Source: Theodoxus fluviatilis
Lineage: Eukaryota; Mollusca; Gastropoda; Cycloneritida; Neritidae
DNA: 64,000 bases
Assembly (NCBI GenBank): GCA_034096865.1
Contig: JAWQFJ010016987.1
Coordinates: forward strand, 33,716-97,715
Reading direction: 5' to 3'
Of the stretch, positions 1-12,654 are shown one piece after another. The notes below the pieces were generated by a model. The model was not told the origin of the DNA and made no database searches. It saw only the letters and a list, made by a program, of their open reading frames with translations. A program made the translations under genes and the position numbers. Position 1 is the stretch's first letter; every line of letters begins with the position of its first letter.

Positions 1-485
1 TGAAAGTATAACATGTGTACTACAATGTTATGAAGTTTGGAAGAGTTATCTTCCATTGTTCAGGGTCAAGGTCACTTCAAAATATGTATACAATCCAACT
101 TTAAAGAGCTCCTGTGACCTTGACCTTGAAGCAAGGTCAACCAAACTGGTATCAAAAGATAGGGATTACTTTGCCCTATACACCATATATAGGTGAGGTA
201 TCCAATCTCAAAAACTTCAGAGAAAATTGAGAAAATGTGAAAAATGGCTGTTTTTTAGACAACATTTATGGCCCCTGTGACCTTGACCTTGAAGCAAGGT
301 CAAGTCACTATGTATGTTTTTTGAGGCCTTGTCATCATACACCATCATGCCAAATTGGGTGTTGATAGACTTAATAGTCTCCGAGAAAAATCCAACGTTA
401 AAGTTTTTCACGGACGCCCGGACGCCCGGACGGACGACACGGGTGAGTACATAGACTCACTTTTGCTTCGCATGAGAGTCAAAAA
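1..485. mobile_element. Fold-back repeat arm, cut by the window start
   Basis: This stretch closely matches 4870-5353. It ends in the same motif, CTTTTGCTTCGCATG followed by a GAGTC-A5 tail, and has the same tracts of GGTCAAGGTCA, the same phrase about 'gagactattaagtctatcaac' on the other strand, and the same GGACGCCCGGACGG terminal-proximal repeat. It is therefore one arm of a second copy of the element described at 2924-5353, truncated by the window edge. No coding capacity is credible; the short frames here are translations of the repeat. Confidence 0.75.
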
Positions 486-1449
486 TTCATTTAGTTTTAC
501 TTGTCAATAGGAATAAATATGAAAACTTACAAATTTATACAAACAAACTCTGATCAAATTTATTCACGAATCAATTAAATACATAACTATTACTGCCACT
601 TTCTTTACAAATATTTCCCCTCCAAAACGGTTTACAACACACAAATTACAGAATGAAATGTCACAGAACTACAGCACAAGCACTCAGTGGTGTAGAAGAG
701 CACTGATGCTCTTATGATGTTCCACAGTTTGAGATAATCGCGAATTGCAAGTCAAAATGAAATGTGAGGTCAGGTCTACTATTTTCCCCTTTCCTTTTCC
801 TTAAAAAGCTTGTCATTTAGTTCCTCTGTAACATTAATGGCGTAAGAAATGTTATCGCCAATGCATTGTGAGTTTCTGTGCTGTTAGTTCTTTTCTGTGA
901 AAACGAATGTGGATCCCTAATCCTTTGACGCATCAAAGCCAGTAACATATCATTCATAGCTGACAAAAGTAAATACTCACATTCAAAGCACATTCATCTT
1001 AGCAAGCCCTCTCGTGAGATTCTTTTTTCACTTGGGAAAACGGTTTGGAACTTCATTGTTTCCATTCAACGAATAACTCATTTCCCATTAATCGCAATAG
1101 AGTTTGCAGTATTCATTTCTGAACTACTAGCATGATGATAGGGCGATCATTGTACAAAACATGGGGCTTGTCTACCCGTGCCAGTTGCTACTGCAAGCAA
1201 TCTTCGTGTATTGTTTACATACTAACATAGCATGCACACAGCATCTCCAGGCATGAATCAGCGCATAAAGGGATGCATGAGCAAACCAACGAAAATCAAA
1301 GCCAAATAATGTAGCTAAGTCCACGAATGCATCAAGAAAAGTTGGGCGGGTGTTGGCAACTTCAGTGACTTTTTTTTCTGGAGTTTGATTTACTGTTACC
1401 CCTAAGCCTAGGGCTGGGCTAGAGCCTAGGGCTAGACCGCTAGTCTTAC
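486..1449. other. Non-coding, nothing recognised
   Basis: AT-rich sequence between the fold-back arm and the candidate first exon on the minus strand. It would be intron 1 of that gene if the exon is real. I see no conserved exon, RNA gene or repeat in it. Confidence 0.4.
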
Positions 1450-1630
1450 CTTCTGCAACGCGGAGTCCGTAAAGTCCATCGAGGTTAACATTGCGGTAAT
1501 TGGAAATGTAATATCCGATAAGTTTTGACAACGCATTCACAACAATCGTCAGCGGTTGCTCTGTATCACCCGTCCACACAACGGGCAAGATAAACAAAGA
1601 GAGCAACACAATCACATTGGCAGCCGCCAT
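1450..1630 (-). CDS. Putative first coding exon of a secreted or membrane protein (partial)
   Basis: Read on the minus strand, the ATG at 1630 lies in the context AAGATGGCGGCTGCC, typical of metazoan gene starts. The first about 20 residues (MAAANVIVLLSLFILPVVW) form a clean signal peptide or signal anchor, followed by a hydrophilic-to-amphipathic stretch ending in YGLRVAEG. A good donor (G|GTAAGA) follows at 1449, giving 181 nt and a phase 1 junction. Reading on past the donor gives low-quality residues, which supports splicing there. I do not recognise the family. The rest of the gene would lie to the left of the window. It could also be a chance frame, but signal sequence, start context and donor together make a real exon likely. 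Confidence 0.5.
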
Positions 1631-2923
1631 CTTCAGCAGCCGCCACTACAGTTGCCCCCCCTTGCCGCTAGGTGGCACGTTGGGATTTCCGTAGAATAGA
1701 ATAGGATTCTTCGGCTTGCTTAGGCGTCCAGTATGGTCTTTGAGGGCCTATCGCCGATTCTGGTGGTTCTCTGGCTGTATTTTTATTGTTCTTATGGATA
1801 CTGGTCTTTTACCAGGCCTAGTCTATATCACTTGTGAGATAGAGAAAAAAGACCTAATTGCTGTGCAGCATCTGCGCCAGTGGTTCCTCCAGCTTGAACA
1901 TAACTTGAACATATTATATCCTTGTATATGCTTGTCCACTCTGTTCTTGAACGAGTTCAGGCTCGGTGCCTCAACTACGCTATTCGGGAGGCTGTTCCAC
2001 ATGTTTATAACTCGCTGGGTGAAGAAATGCTGTCGTAAAGCCGTATTGCATCGGTTTTTCTTGAGCTTGTAGGCGTGACCTCTTGTGACACTATTGTCAT
2101 CGCAGGAAAACAGATTCTCTCCAATCTGCTGAAATGGTCGAAGTCGGAAACATTCGGAACGTCGTTTAGCTTAAGATTACACCCGAATCACGCGGACCGT
2201 TAAGCCTGAAGGTGCATGGAGTACAGTACCGCCGAGCAAGACGTTTGTCACAAAATGCAGATTTATTAACGCGTCCGGATCTTAGCATAACTCCCCGGGC
2301 GTGCGAAGTCAGTCAGGCGGAGTGGCGGCTGCGGTCTGAGCTGAGCGCTATTATCGGTATGTCACGTGACTGTAAGGACGAGATTTCAAACTGAGGTACT
2401 CTGTCCGATCGGACAGTGTCCGGAAATGTTGCCGATAACGACCATTTCAGCGTTAATATTATGATGACATGGAAACGATATCCAAGACATCAATCACGCG
2501 ATTCACGGGCAACAGGTGCAGTGTCCATCTGCATAACGTGTGACTGGTCCTCCCGAATTGAATTGTCGGGATAATTTTGTTCATATTGAGATACGGTCAA
2601 ATATTCATCCAAAGGGGTCACTCCAGCGATTTTGAGATTTAACTCGATTCTGAAAGCTGAACCATTCCAAAGTATACTCCGAGAATCTCAGATTTCCAAT
2701 CTACCGCAAAATTACTATTTACAAAAAATTTACGTCTTTATAGATTAGATAGACTCTGCACTTTCAATAAGTAAAAAACTTCGCCTGACAGCGTAGCACC
2801 TCTCCTCAATCACATCGCTTCTGTCGCACTCGAGAACAGATCGGCCAAGTAATTGGTATGCTTACACTCCGCAGGCTCTCATCGAATGCGTAACTCATTT
2901 TCGTAGAGGGATGCTCTGGGCCA
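1631..2923. other. Upstream region of the 1630 minus-strand start; no gene seen
   Basis: The first 60 bases are GC-rich and would be 5' UTR and promoter of the minus-strand exon. The remainder has relatively many CpGs around 2090-2400 but no conserved exon. The 118-aa and 60-aa frames here lack any recognisable feature. Confidence 0.35.
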
Positions 2924-5353
2924 TTTTTGACTCACATGCGAAGCAAAAGTGAGTCTATGTACTCAGCCGTGTCGTCCGTCCGTCCGTCCGGGCGGGCGTC
3001 CGTCCGGGCGTAAAAAACTTAAACGTTGGATTTTTCTCGGAGACTATTAAGTCTATCAACACCAAATGTGGCATGATGGTGTATGATGACAAGGCCTCAA
3101 AAAACATACATAGTGACTTGACCTTGCTTCAAGGTCAAGGTCACAGGAGCCATAAATGTGGTCTCAAAAACGGTCATTTTTCACATTTTCCCAATTTTCT
3201 CTCACGTTATTGAGAATGGCGACATTAGCTACAAGTGGTATATAGGGCAAAGCAAGCCCTATCTATTGATACCAGTTTGGTTGACCTTGCTTCAAGGTCA
3301 AGGTCACAGGAGCTCTTCAAAGTTGGATTGTATACATATTTTGAAGTGACCTTGACCCTGAACTATGGCAGATAACTGTTTCAAACTTAATAATTATGTG
3401 GGGCACATGTTATACTTTCATCATGAGACACATTTGGTCACATATCATCAAGGTCAAGGTCACTTTGACCCTTATGAAATGTGACCAAAATGTGGTAGTG
3501 AACCACTAAAATTGACCATATCTCATGGTAGAAAGTGCCAATAAGCACCATTGTGCTTCCTATGTCTTGAATTAAGAGCTTTGTGTTGCGTGACCTTGGA
3601 TGACCTTGACCTTGGGTCAAGGTCACGTGTATTTTTGGTAGGAAAAAATGTGTAAATCATTTCTTAGTGTATTTCTTAGTGCATGTTGTCATTGGTAGGT
3701 TTAGTTGTTTGACCTTGACCTTGAAGGTCACCTGAAGGTCAAGGTCATATAAAGGTCAAGCATGTGAGTCGTATGGGCTTTGCCCTTCTTGTTCATTGGT
3801 GTAGCATGTTTACTATAGTTACAGATAGGGGCTCGCTATGCGAAGTGTAGCTCAAACTTGAAAAAAAGTGTTCCTGGAACAGCACTTTTTAAGCACATAC
3901 GTTTGCGTATTCAATTTGTCATAACTCTGCAAACTCTGCACACACATCTATCATGATTGTTTTTGTATCATTTTGAAGAGCATTTAATGTTCTTTACGAT
4001 AACACACCAAACTGAAGGTATCTTTGCGACTTATTTGGGCACGACCGTTACATATGAAGGCTACACGTGTATATCTCGTTTTCATGGTTGGTGCCCATCC
4101 ACATCATGGGGTGCGTTTGTTAGGAGTAGAATCTCGAGATTCTCCCTCGATGGCCAGTCGAGGGAGAGCGAGACGCTCATACAGCTAAAACAAGAAGGGC
4201 AAAGCCCATACGACTCACATGCTTGACCTTGACCTTTACATGACCTTGACCTTCAGGTGACCCTCAAGGTCAATGTCAAACAACTACACCTAGCAATGAC
4301 ATCATACACTAAGAAATGCTTTACACATTTTTCCTACCAAAATACATGTGGCCTTGACCCAAGGTCAAGGTCATCCAAGGTCATGCAACACAAAGCTCTT
4401 AATTCAAGACATAGGAAGCACAATGGTGCTTATTGGCACTTTCTACCATGAGATATGGTCACTTTTAGTGGTTCACTACCCCATTTTGGTCACATTTCAT
4501 AAGGGTCGAAGTGACCTTGACCTTGATAATATGTGACCAAATGTGTCTCACGATTAAAGTATAACATGTGTACTACAATGTTATGAAGTTTGGAAGAGTT
4601 ATCTTCCATAGTTCAGGGTCAAGGTCACTTCAAACTGTGTATAAAATCCAACTTTAGAGTTCCTGTGACCTTGATCTTGAAGCAAGGTCAAGTCACTATG
4701 TATGTTTTTTGACGCCTTGTCATCCTACACCACCATGCCAAATTGGGTGTTGATAGACTTAATAGTCTCCGAGAAAAATCCAACGTTAAAGTTTTTTACG
4801 GATTACAGGCCGCCCGGCCGCCCAGACGGACGTCCGGCCGCCTGGACGGATCACACGGGTGACCTAGTATGAAAGTATAACATGTGTACTACAATGTTAT
4901 AAAGTTTGGAAGAGTTATCTTCCATAGTTCAGGGTCAAGGTCACTTCAAAATAGTATACAATCCAACTTTAAAGAGCTCCTGTGACCTTGACCTTGAAGC
5001 AAGGTCAATCAAACTGGTATCAAAAGATAGGGATTACTTTGCCCTATACACCATATATAGGTCAGTTATCCAATCTCAAAAACTTTAGAGAAAATTGGAA
5101 AAATGTGAAAAATGGCTGTTTTTTAGACAACATTTACGGCCCCTGCGACCTTGACCTTGAAGCAAGGTTAAGTCAGTATGTATGTTTTTTGACGCATTGT
5201 CATCATACACCATCATACCAAATTGGGTGTTGATAGACTTAATAGTCTCCGAGAAAAATCCAACGTTAAAGTTTTTCACGGACGCACGGACGCCCGGACG
5301 GACGACACGGGTGAGTACATAAACTCACTTTTGCTTCGCATGTGAGTCAAAAA
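2924..5353. mobile_element. Fold-back (long inverted repeat) transposable element
   Basis: The ends are perfect 31 bp inverted repeats, T5-GACTCACATGCG... at 2924 and its complement ending at 5353. The inverted arms run about 2924-3792 and 4189-5353; the inner ends mirror each other as GGCTTTGCCCTTCTTGTT and its complement at 4189. Between them is a unique loop of about 400 bp (3793-4188). The right arm is longer because an internal segment is present twice (about 4555-4860 and 4870-5353). Both arms carry many copies of TCAAGGTCA. There is no transposase. No clear target duplication is visible. The structure is that of fold-back or long-TIR non-autonomous DNA transposons. Confidence 0.75.
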
Positions 5354-5401
5354 GTATGTTTAAGAAATCTTTTTTTTTTAATTCCCGTTTCGAATTCTTG
5401 T

Positions 5402-5653
5402 TTAAACGAAAGAGAGAGAACGAAAGAGAGAAAACGAGAAAAAAACGAAAGAGAGAAAACGAGAGAGAACGAAAGAGAGAAAACGAGAGAGAACGAAAGA
5501 GAGAAAACGAGAGAGAACGAAAGAGAGAAAGAGAACGAAAGAGAGAAAAGAGAGGGAACGAAAGAGAAAACGAGAGAACGAAAGAGAGAAAACGAAAGAG
5601 ACACAAAACGAGAGAGAACGAAAAAGAGAGACAGCGAGAAAAAACGAGACAAC

Positions 5654-5697
<44 letters not shown>

Positions 5698-5733
5698 AAG
5701 AGAGAGAGACAGAGAGAGAGACAGAGAGAGAGA
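5402..5733. repeat. GA-rich satellite, imperfect 12-mer then (GA)n
   Basis: Purine tract built of GAGAGAACGAAA-like units that decays into plain GA repeats toward 5733. It lies directly beside the fold-back element. All long frames across it are low-complexity Arg/Glu or Ser/Leu translations. Confidence 0.85.
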
Positions 5734-5982
5734 TGACGGCAATCAGAGTAATTCCACACAAATCCCATCGTCAAGGAAAGGAAATGCAAGGTAGCCACTA
5801 TTTTGCAAAACCACTTCACGTTTTAGTTTTTTTAATTAGTCATGATTATGGGATTTAGAATATCAAAGGTTCAAAATTACGAAAAATATGGAGACTACGC
5901 CAGCAGCATTGCGTTGTGTGGCCTGAAACGCATTTACGTTGTGGGTGATGGTTGAAAATAGACGACAAGAGCCTTGTTCACG

Positions 5983-6141
5983 AGGCGCAGCAATGTGCAG
6001 CGCTGCACAGCGCTTGCGGCGTGAAACGGCTTGTTCAGGACGCACAGCGCTGCAAAACGCTGAATCACATGCAGCGCTACGCGTCCTGAACAAGCCGCTT
6101 CACGGCGCAAGCGCTGTGCAGCACTGCACATTGCTGCGCCT
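5983..6141. mobile_element. GC-rich hairpin / palindromic MITE-like repeat
   Basis: An imperfect palindrome: the left arm from AGGCGCAGCAATGTGCAG to GGCTTGTTCAGGACGC pairs with the right arm from GCGTCCTGAACAAGCC to CACATTGCTGCGCCT. The arms are about 60 bp around a loop of about 35 bp that itself holds AGCGCTGCAAAACGCTG. The base composition differs strongly from the AT-rich surroundings. Confidence 0.6.
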
Positions 6142-6389
6142 GATTAGTTAGTGCCGCATGTTTGGAGTATAGTTGCTTACGCACATACCACTTCATTACC
6201 TGGCATTTTTTCATTGATCTGTGTGAGTTTTTGTGTGCTGATTGAATTAAGTAATTTCCTCTAGAGAGGCCCGACGAATAAATTCAGTGTGTGTGCACGC
6301 GCGCGTTTGTAAATGGTGTGATTGTCTGCAATGGTTCTGCAAAGCAATGGACGCTTTACATTTCACTTCTTCGATGAAAGAAAGTTATG

Positions 6390-6569
6390 TGATGGATGGA
6401 CGGATGGATTGAGTATAACGACCTATTAGCCTTTGAAGGCTATTTAAGGCCATTGAGCAAGAAAATCACGAATAGTTTACAGCAAGCGCAAATCAAGCCA
6501 CTATGTCCCTATTTGTTTGCCTCTTATGACTGCGTAGGGAAATGCGGTGGGTCTATTCTTACCCTCAAC

Positions 6570-6601
<32 letters not shown>

Positions 6602-6610
6602 CATTGCATG
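6390..6610 (+). repeat. Dispersed repeat family A copy with G homopolymer
   Basis: GGATGGATGG, then a sequence matching 'cctttgaaggctatttaaggccattgagc' piecewise, then TCCCTATTTGTTTGCCTC and a run of about 25 G. The same order of motifs recurs at 39190, 39535, 40680 and (inverted) 40895, so this is a dispersed element and not a gene. Confidence 0.6.
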
Positions 6611-7379
6611 AAAATACACAGATTGCTGTGATCTCTGTGAGCCCGCCTGCACCCCTTGTGTGTGCATGTATGTTTCTCTGGGCATTGAAGTTTAAAATGG
6701 AAGACTATCTTCAAAAAGATCCAATGTTGCTTTCCCGTTTGTCTCCTCTCTAGAGTTCAATATTTAGAGGCGAGCGATTTGTGTCAATAGGTATAAAAAA
6801 CGTCCAGAGATGAGCTGTCATGGCAATAGTGTTCACATGAAATGGTTCAAGTAGAAGGAAAGGCTTGGACTTCACAAGCACTCGCCACTCTGTGATATTC
6901 ATACAAGAAATAAACATCCAGACAAGTCTTTAAATTCTTTAACAATGAGCAACAACTGATTGAAATCACACTCATCAATCACAACATAAGTCTGGCACCA
7001 AAGAAACATTGAATATGATTTCTGTGAATATCAGCTGCATGCAAAGTGAGTTTTAAGCAAAGACAGTTCACATATTGAATTCTCACTGCTTTAACATTAT
7101 AAATTGTGCTTCATCACATATCATCTGACAGACCTGATTTACACACCTTAAATGTACAGCCTACATTTTTATAGCACACATGTGGAACAAAGCAGAAAGC
7201 CTAGCGATTACTGTTCAGCATTTTAAGCCTTACAAATCTTCTATTGCCAAACTTACTGTAACACCAGATTGTATTGGCAGATTTCATATAGAACCTCACA
7301 TTAAAGAAATGGATATACAATGTGCAATGCTTAAGCAATGCTTAGGCGACAGAATGTACTGTGGCTTTTCCAGGAAAGG
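6611..7379. other. Non-coding, nothing recognised
   Basis: AT-rich sequence with no exon, RNA or repeat that I can support. It lies downstream of the RMDN gene on its strand. Confidence 0.3.
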
Positions 7380-7852
7380 TGACACAAAGGTGCCCCTAAT
7401 TAGCACTAATTAACACTGCATTCCAGCACTAGTTTTCATGAGAGGATGACACAAAGGTGCCCCTAATTAGCACTAATTAACACTGCATTCCAGCACTAGT
7501 TTTCATGAGAGGATGACACAAAGGTGCCCCTAATTAGCACTAATTAACACTGCATTCCAGCACTAGTTTTCATGAGAGGATGACACAAAGGTGCCCCTAA
7601 TTAGCACTAATTAACACTGCATTCCAGCACTAGTTTTCATGAGAGGATGACACAAAGGTGCCCCTAATTAGCACTAATTAACACTGCATTCCAGCACTAG
7701 TTTTCATGAGAGGATGACACAAAGGTGCCCCTAATTAGCACTAATTAACACTGCATTCCAGCACTAGTTTTCATGAGAGGATGACACAAAGGTGCCCCTA
7801 ATTAGCACTAATTAACACTGCATTCCAGCACTAGTTTCATGAGAGGACGACA
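7380..7852. repeat. 67 bp minisatellite, seven near-perfect copies
   Basis: The unit begins GACACAAAGGTGCCCCTAAT and ends TTTCATGAGAGGAT. Copies start at 7380, 7447, 7514, 7581, 7648, 7715 and 7782. The first six are essentially identical; the last diverges at its end (CATGAGAGGACGACACAG). The unit itself contains a short inverted pair, TAATTAGCACTAATTA. Confidence 0.9.
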
Positions 7853-9229
7853 CAGAGAGTGAATGTGTAAGTCAAGATGGATGATTTGCCAGTCCAACTT
7901 CCTCAAGAAAGAAGATTCAAAACATAGTGGAATGCTCATTTCAACAGTGATGGTAAAGGTAGCAATATGCGCATCGGAAAACACGTCAAGAAAGAAAAGT
8001 TTCTCCTCAACTAAACAAAGTATACACCAGACAAACACAGCATGCCAGTCATCTAAACAGAGCATATGTATTGTTATGCCAAAGCAAGGAATTTTATTTG
8101 TTAAGCTGCCTCTGGTGATAATATCAAAATTAATAAACAAAACAGGCATGAATCCTTGCCATCTGTGCATTTAGAAGGAAATAGATCAATCATACCACAA
8201 TAAAGACTAGTAATTCTAAACTTCACATGCTAAAGGGCATTAAAAATAGCTTTAAAATTGAAAGAAAATAAACTTGGTGTCATCTACAACTTATCCTGGG
8301 TGTGACCATGGGAAATAAACAGGAAATAAACAGTAAATAAACATATTCTGTGAGTCTATTTTTCACAAAGCTGTGGTTTGTTCAGGAAGTTTCCAGCATA
8401 TTGGGAGTTGGTAATGGCGCCCCAATTCTCCCCATGTCCAAGATCAACTTGTTCCCAAATGACTTAACTCTGGTGATATCACCAAAGTACCACTTCTGTT
8501 GGAGTATAAAATTGCCACACTTTTCCAGGCAGAAAGCACAAGATTTCAATCATTATTTACATCTTTGCCTTTGGTTTCAAACACTCAAAGTGAGTAGACA
8601 GGATCATCCCACACATACCATGCTGATATGAGCAAGAGATGCTGTCTACACAATCAGTTCTAATGTGGTAGATGGGAAATAAGAAAAGGGTATAATGAGG
8701 TAGTAGAAACCAGCCATTATGGGGGGTCCAAACAATTCCTTTAACACAAAATGCTTCATATAACATATTTCCAATTGATAAAAGGCATATTCCTTTAAAT
8801 ATATGTGTGTGAGACAGACAAGAAGATGTTGCAGAGAAACCATGTCCAAAATGGACTTGATATTCAGCAAAAGAGAATGCTCTACGAAGAACAGAGAACA
8901 GCATATTAACATCAATGCTCCTCGCAATATACTGTACATATGAACAATGGCACTTTATTCTTGTTTCATTCTTCAATAATATCCTCCTAGTTTTTCCTGA
9001 CACGATGCTCCATAGTGACTGAAGAACATTATCTGATCAGTGGCCTCACAGATGTTCATTCCAAGCTCTGGGAAAACACCCTCTGAAGATCATCTATCGT
9101 GTTGCTGCATTACCAGAGAAAAGAGAGGGCAAGCACTTGAGATCACCAACCATCTTTCTAGGCAGAGTTTCGGACAGTTTGACATCAGATAAAGGAAGTT
9201 CAGGTTTCAAAGTCTTGCTGCCTCACACC
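7853..9229. other. Non-coding, possibly distal 3' region of the RMDN gene
   Basis: It lies downstream of the RMDN stop on the minus strand. No splice-consistent conserved exon was found. Open frames of 90-150 codons exist on both strands but have no recognisable domain. Confidence 0.3.
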
Positions 9230-9239
9230 AAGAGAAGTA

Positions 9240-9400
9240 CAGTGTAGGGCAAGGTAAGGGAAGTCATGGTAAGGTAAAGAGTGGTAAGGTAAGGAGTGGT
9301 AAGGTAAGGAGTGGTAAGGTAAACTATGGTAGGTTGAGGTGTGGCAAGCTAAGATAAAGTGAGGAAAGGTCAAGGGAAGCATGGTAAGGTAAGGTAATGG
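9240..9400. repeat. GGTAAGGTAAGG short minisatellite
   Basis: Imperfect 15 bp units of the form AGTGGTAAGGTAAGG, best preserved at about 9280-9325 and decaying on both sides. On the minus strand it translates as a repeated LPYHS pentapeptide, which is a by-product of the 15 bp period. Confidence 0.75.
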
Positions 9401-10407
9401 CACGGGTAAGCTCGAGTACAATAAAGTTCAGTGAAGTGAATTTATTGGCAACAAATAAAGGGGGGAGAGGCAAAGTTAGGTTTGGTAAGATTGCTAAAGA
9501 GCAAAGGCAAGCCAAGGTATGGTAATGTCGTTAGTGAGGTGGATTTCTTTCTAAGATGACTTTCAGGAGTATTTACACTCTCTATTCAATATAAAAAATG
9601 CCACTGTGAAGTTACATTATGTCTCCAAATGGCACTTTATGGCTCTAAGTGTGCACTAAATCCAACGGACTGCCTCCCTAGATGGTTACAATGATATCAG
9701 TGTTATACTTTCATACATGGAAGTGTGAGCATCTTAAATGAAGTGAGCATCGCCTGTTATTCTTTGACATCTGATTCAACCCCTACAAGTGTAGGAGTGA
9801 CTGCTGGCTGTGACACTGGAATTGCTGGCCTCTTGTTCAGCACATCCACACAGGAACTCCACTCTACTGAATCTGAATTCCATGATTTGTAGGACAGTGG
9901 CTGAGAAAAACTACAAAGCTATGTCACTTGACCATCCATACAAAAGAGTGCAAACCTCACACCCAAAATTCATGAATTTGCATCACAGTCCTAGGAATGT
10001 CTGGAAACCTTGTTTTATGAGTAAAACATCAAGACACCGCTCTCAACAGACAACTTGTGGACCACAATGGAAACCATTCTGATTACAGTTCCACTAAACA
10101 CTAATGGAACCTCTGGAGAAATAAAAGGATTACAATACAGGTCTCCTTTACAAAGGGTAGGTTCTTGGCCTTGAATGCAATCACTACACGTACAGTAACA
10201 TACTTTTTACAAATCACTGGTGTCACAGCTGGTATGGGATGTACATGGATTACTGGTATGGTGTCATGCACAGGTGAATTTCAGGACTCACTGGACACAT
10301 TTACTCCACAAAAAGACCTCAGGAGAGAAGCTACATCACCAGTTAGCATCACACCCATTTTCAAGGCAAACAGCAGGACTGTTGAGGTTTCATCCAACAT
10401 TATCTCC

Positions 10408-10535
10408 ATCAGCTGTACTGAGTCAGGAGGTCCACAACTTCTTTCTGGCAGTCTCTGTCCTGGTGACATAAGGAGAGAGAGAGAAAAAAAAGTAGAGTGA
10501 AGAGAAGAAAAAAAAATACACACACACACACACAA

Positions 10536-10577
<42 letters not shown>

Positions 10578-10600
10578 AAAATAAAATGTTACCCCCCCCC
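10408..10600. repeat. (CA)n microsatellite and A/C homopolymers in the last RMDN intron
   Basis: CA repeats from about 10518 to 10576, followed by a C run and an A run near 10592-10615. They lie just upstream (on the minus strand) of the last RMDN coding exon, separated from its acceptor by a GA/A tract. Confidence 0.8.
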
Positions 10601-11957
10601 CCCAAAAAAAAAAACCCCAAACACAACAAAAAACAACAAAAAAACTCTGCAGACCAAATCACAGAAAGAGTCCATTGATGCAGCCATGTGCATTCACTCT
10701 TTTATAAAACCTGAAGATACAGTGGAACACACTGACAATAAACACACTTGAAATGCATGATCAGAAATATCAATTTCATTTGCAGTTATTTTGTCTCTCT
10801 TCCTCTGTAAATTATTCACACTTGTAACAAACTAAAAATAACAAACTGACAGATGAAACAATCTCTTTTAATTGTCTGAAAACCCATTTTTGTACTTTAT
10901 CATTGACTGATATAATGAACAGCAAATGAAATGATGCCCAGAGTAGCCCAGCAAACAGACACTTAAGTCAATGCCAAATGGCTGCATTCCACATGTTGCT
11001 ATGGCAGCAGCTCTCAGGAAGGCCATGGTCTGACTCCAAGGTCGGGTGCCATTGTTTTACTTAGAACTCCATGCCTATGTTGCTCTAGACTTGAGAGCAG
11101 GATAGATCTACAAGTGTGTATCTCATCATGTCATCATGAAAGAGATCTGCCTACACACTAGACTTCTGGCAGCATGGTCAAAGGGGAGACAACCTATTTA
11201 TCTAATGGTCAAAAGTGGGAACGCTGCTGAAATACATGTACAACTGTACAAGGAAGTCTGCCTCACAAATGATGGGACAAAGAAGGCTGACAAGTTTGCT
11301 CTAGATAAAGCTGGGTACAGAATGCTCAAGCTGTGTTCCTGAAAATGATGGCCTATTGCTGATTCTTAAGAGTCATGTTCCTGTAACACTTTTCCTAATT
11401 GTTACATGTATTTCAATCTGTTTGCATTATGTGTACATGTATTATTCACCCATTACTGTTCACTTGTATTGAAATATGTGGCTGATAGATATAGGGAACT
11501 ACTGTTATAAAGAACTGAATATTCTGCCTAGGCTCGTACGTTATATCTGTGTTCTATGCTACCTTCCCTCATCAACCCTTTAACCGTCGCAGTGCCTGCT
11601 GCCGCCCTACATTCTCACCTTATTTTTCTTTTATGTCTGCTTGTAATTCTTTGACATTTTAAAGAATTAACTCCCCTATGCTGGGAGATAGGAGTTAATG
11701 TCTCGTGTAACCTGTTTTTCTCAGTTTTCATAGCATCCTCTGTCAGCCAATAAAGGCAAAGAGTGCTTCATAGACTAATAATAGTAATATGCAGACCTGG
11801 GTACCCCAAATTTTGCCTCAGCGTACTCACTGGTTCAGATATGCGTATATTTATAAAACTGTGCGTATTTTTTGCGCTGACCGACAATTTAAAAAATGCA
11901 GCTTTTGGTTTGCATACAAAGAGGCAATGCAAGTGAAGAGTTACCTCCCCCTTGACC

Positions 11958-12025
<68 letters not shown>

Positions 12026-12343
12026 GACACTGGTCACGTAGCCTCTTTGTTCTATGTATTTTCGCTTGGGAATCATTCTCATTTATTAACACTGCTGCAG
12101 TTTCCCGAAATCTCATATTCTACGCTCGCACTGTGTCTACATGCCATTGGATATCTGTGCTTCGTTTGGACTAAACTAGAATTTCCACAACGTTCATTTG
12201 TTGGGTACTTCTGGAGTACGTTTATTGACATCTTTGCAGCTGTATACAGTATTTGTTTGTTTTCCCGTTTTCTCGAAAGCGGATTCAGCTTATGATCCGA
12301 GTGTGCCCAACGCATCATGATACAAGCGTCATAATGGAGAGAG

Positions 12344-12407
<64 letters not shown>

Positions 12408-12439
12408 GAGTGACACAGAGAGAGAGTGACAGAGAGAGT

Positions 12440-12481
<42 letters not shown>

Positions 12482-12509
12482 GAGTGACAGAGAGAGTGAC
12501 AGAGACAGA

Positions 12510-12541
<32 letters not shown>

Positions 12542-12607
12542 CAGAGAGAGACACAGAGAGAGAGAGACAGAGACAGGGAGAGAGACAGAGAGAGAGAGAC
12601 AGAGAGT

Positions 12608-12654
<47 letters not shown>

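Noticed and set aside
5325..5819. Frames of 120-164 codons rich in Arg/Glu or Ser/Leu
   Set aside because: They are translations of the GA-rich satellite in all frames on both strands.
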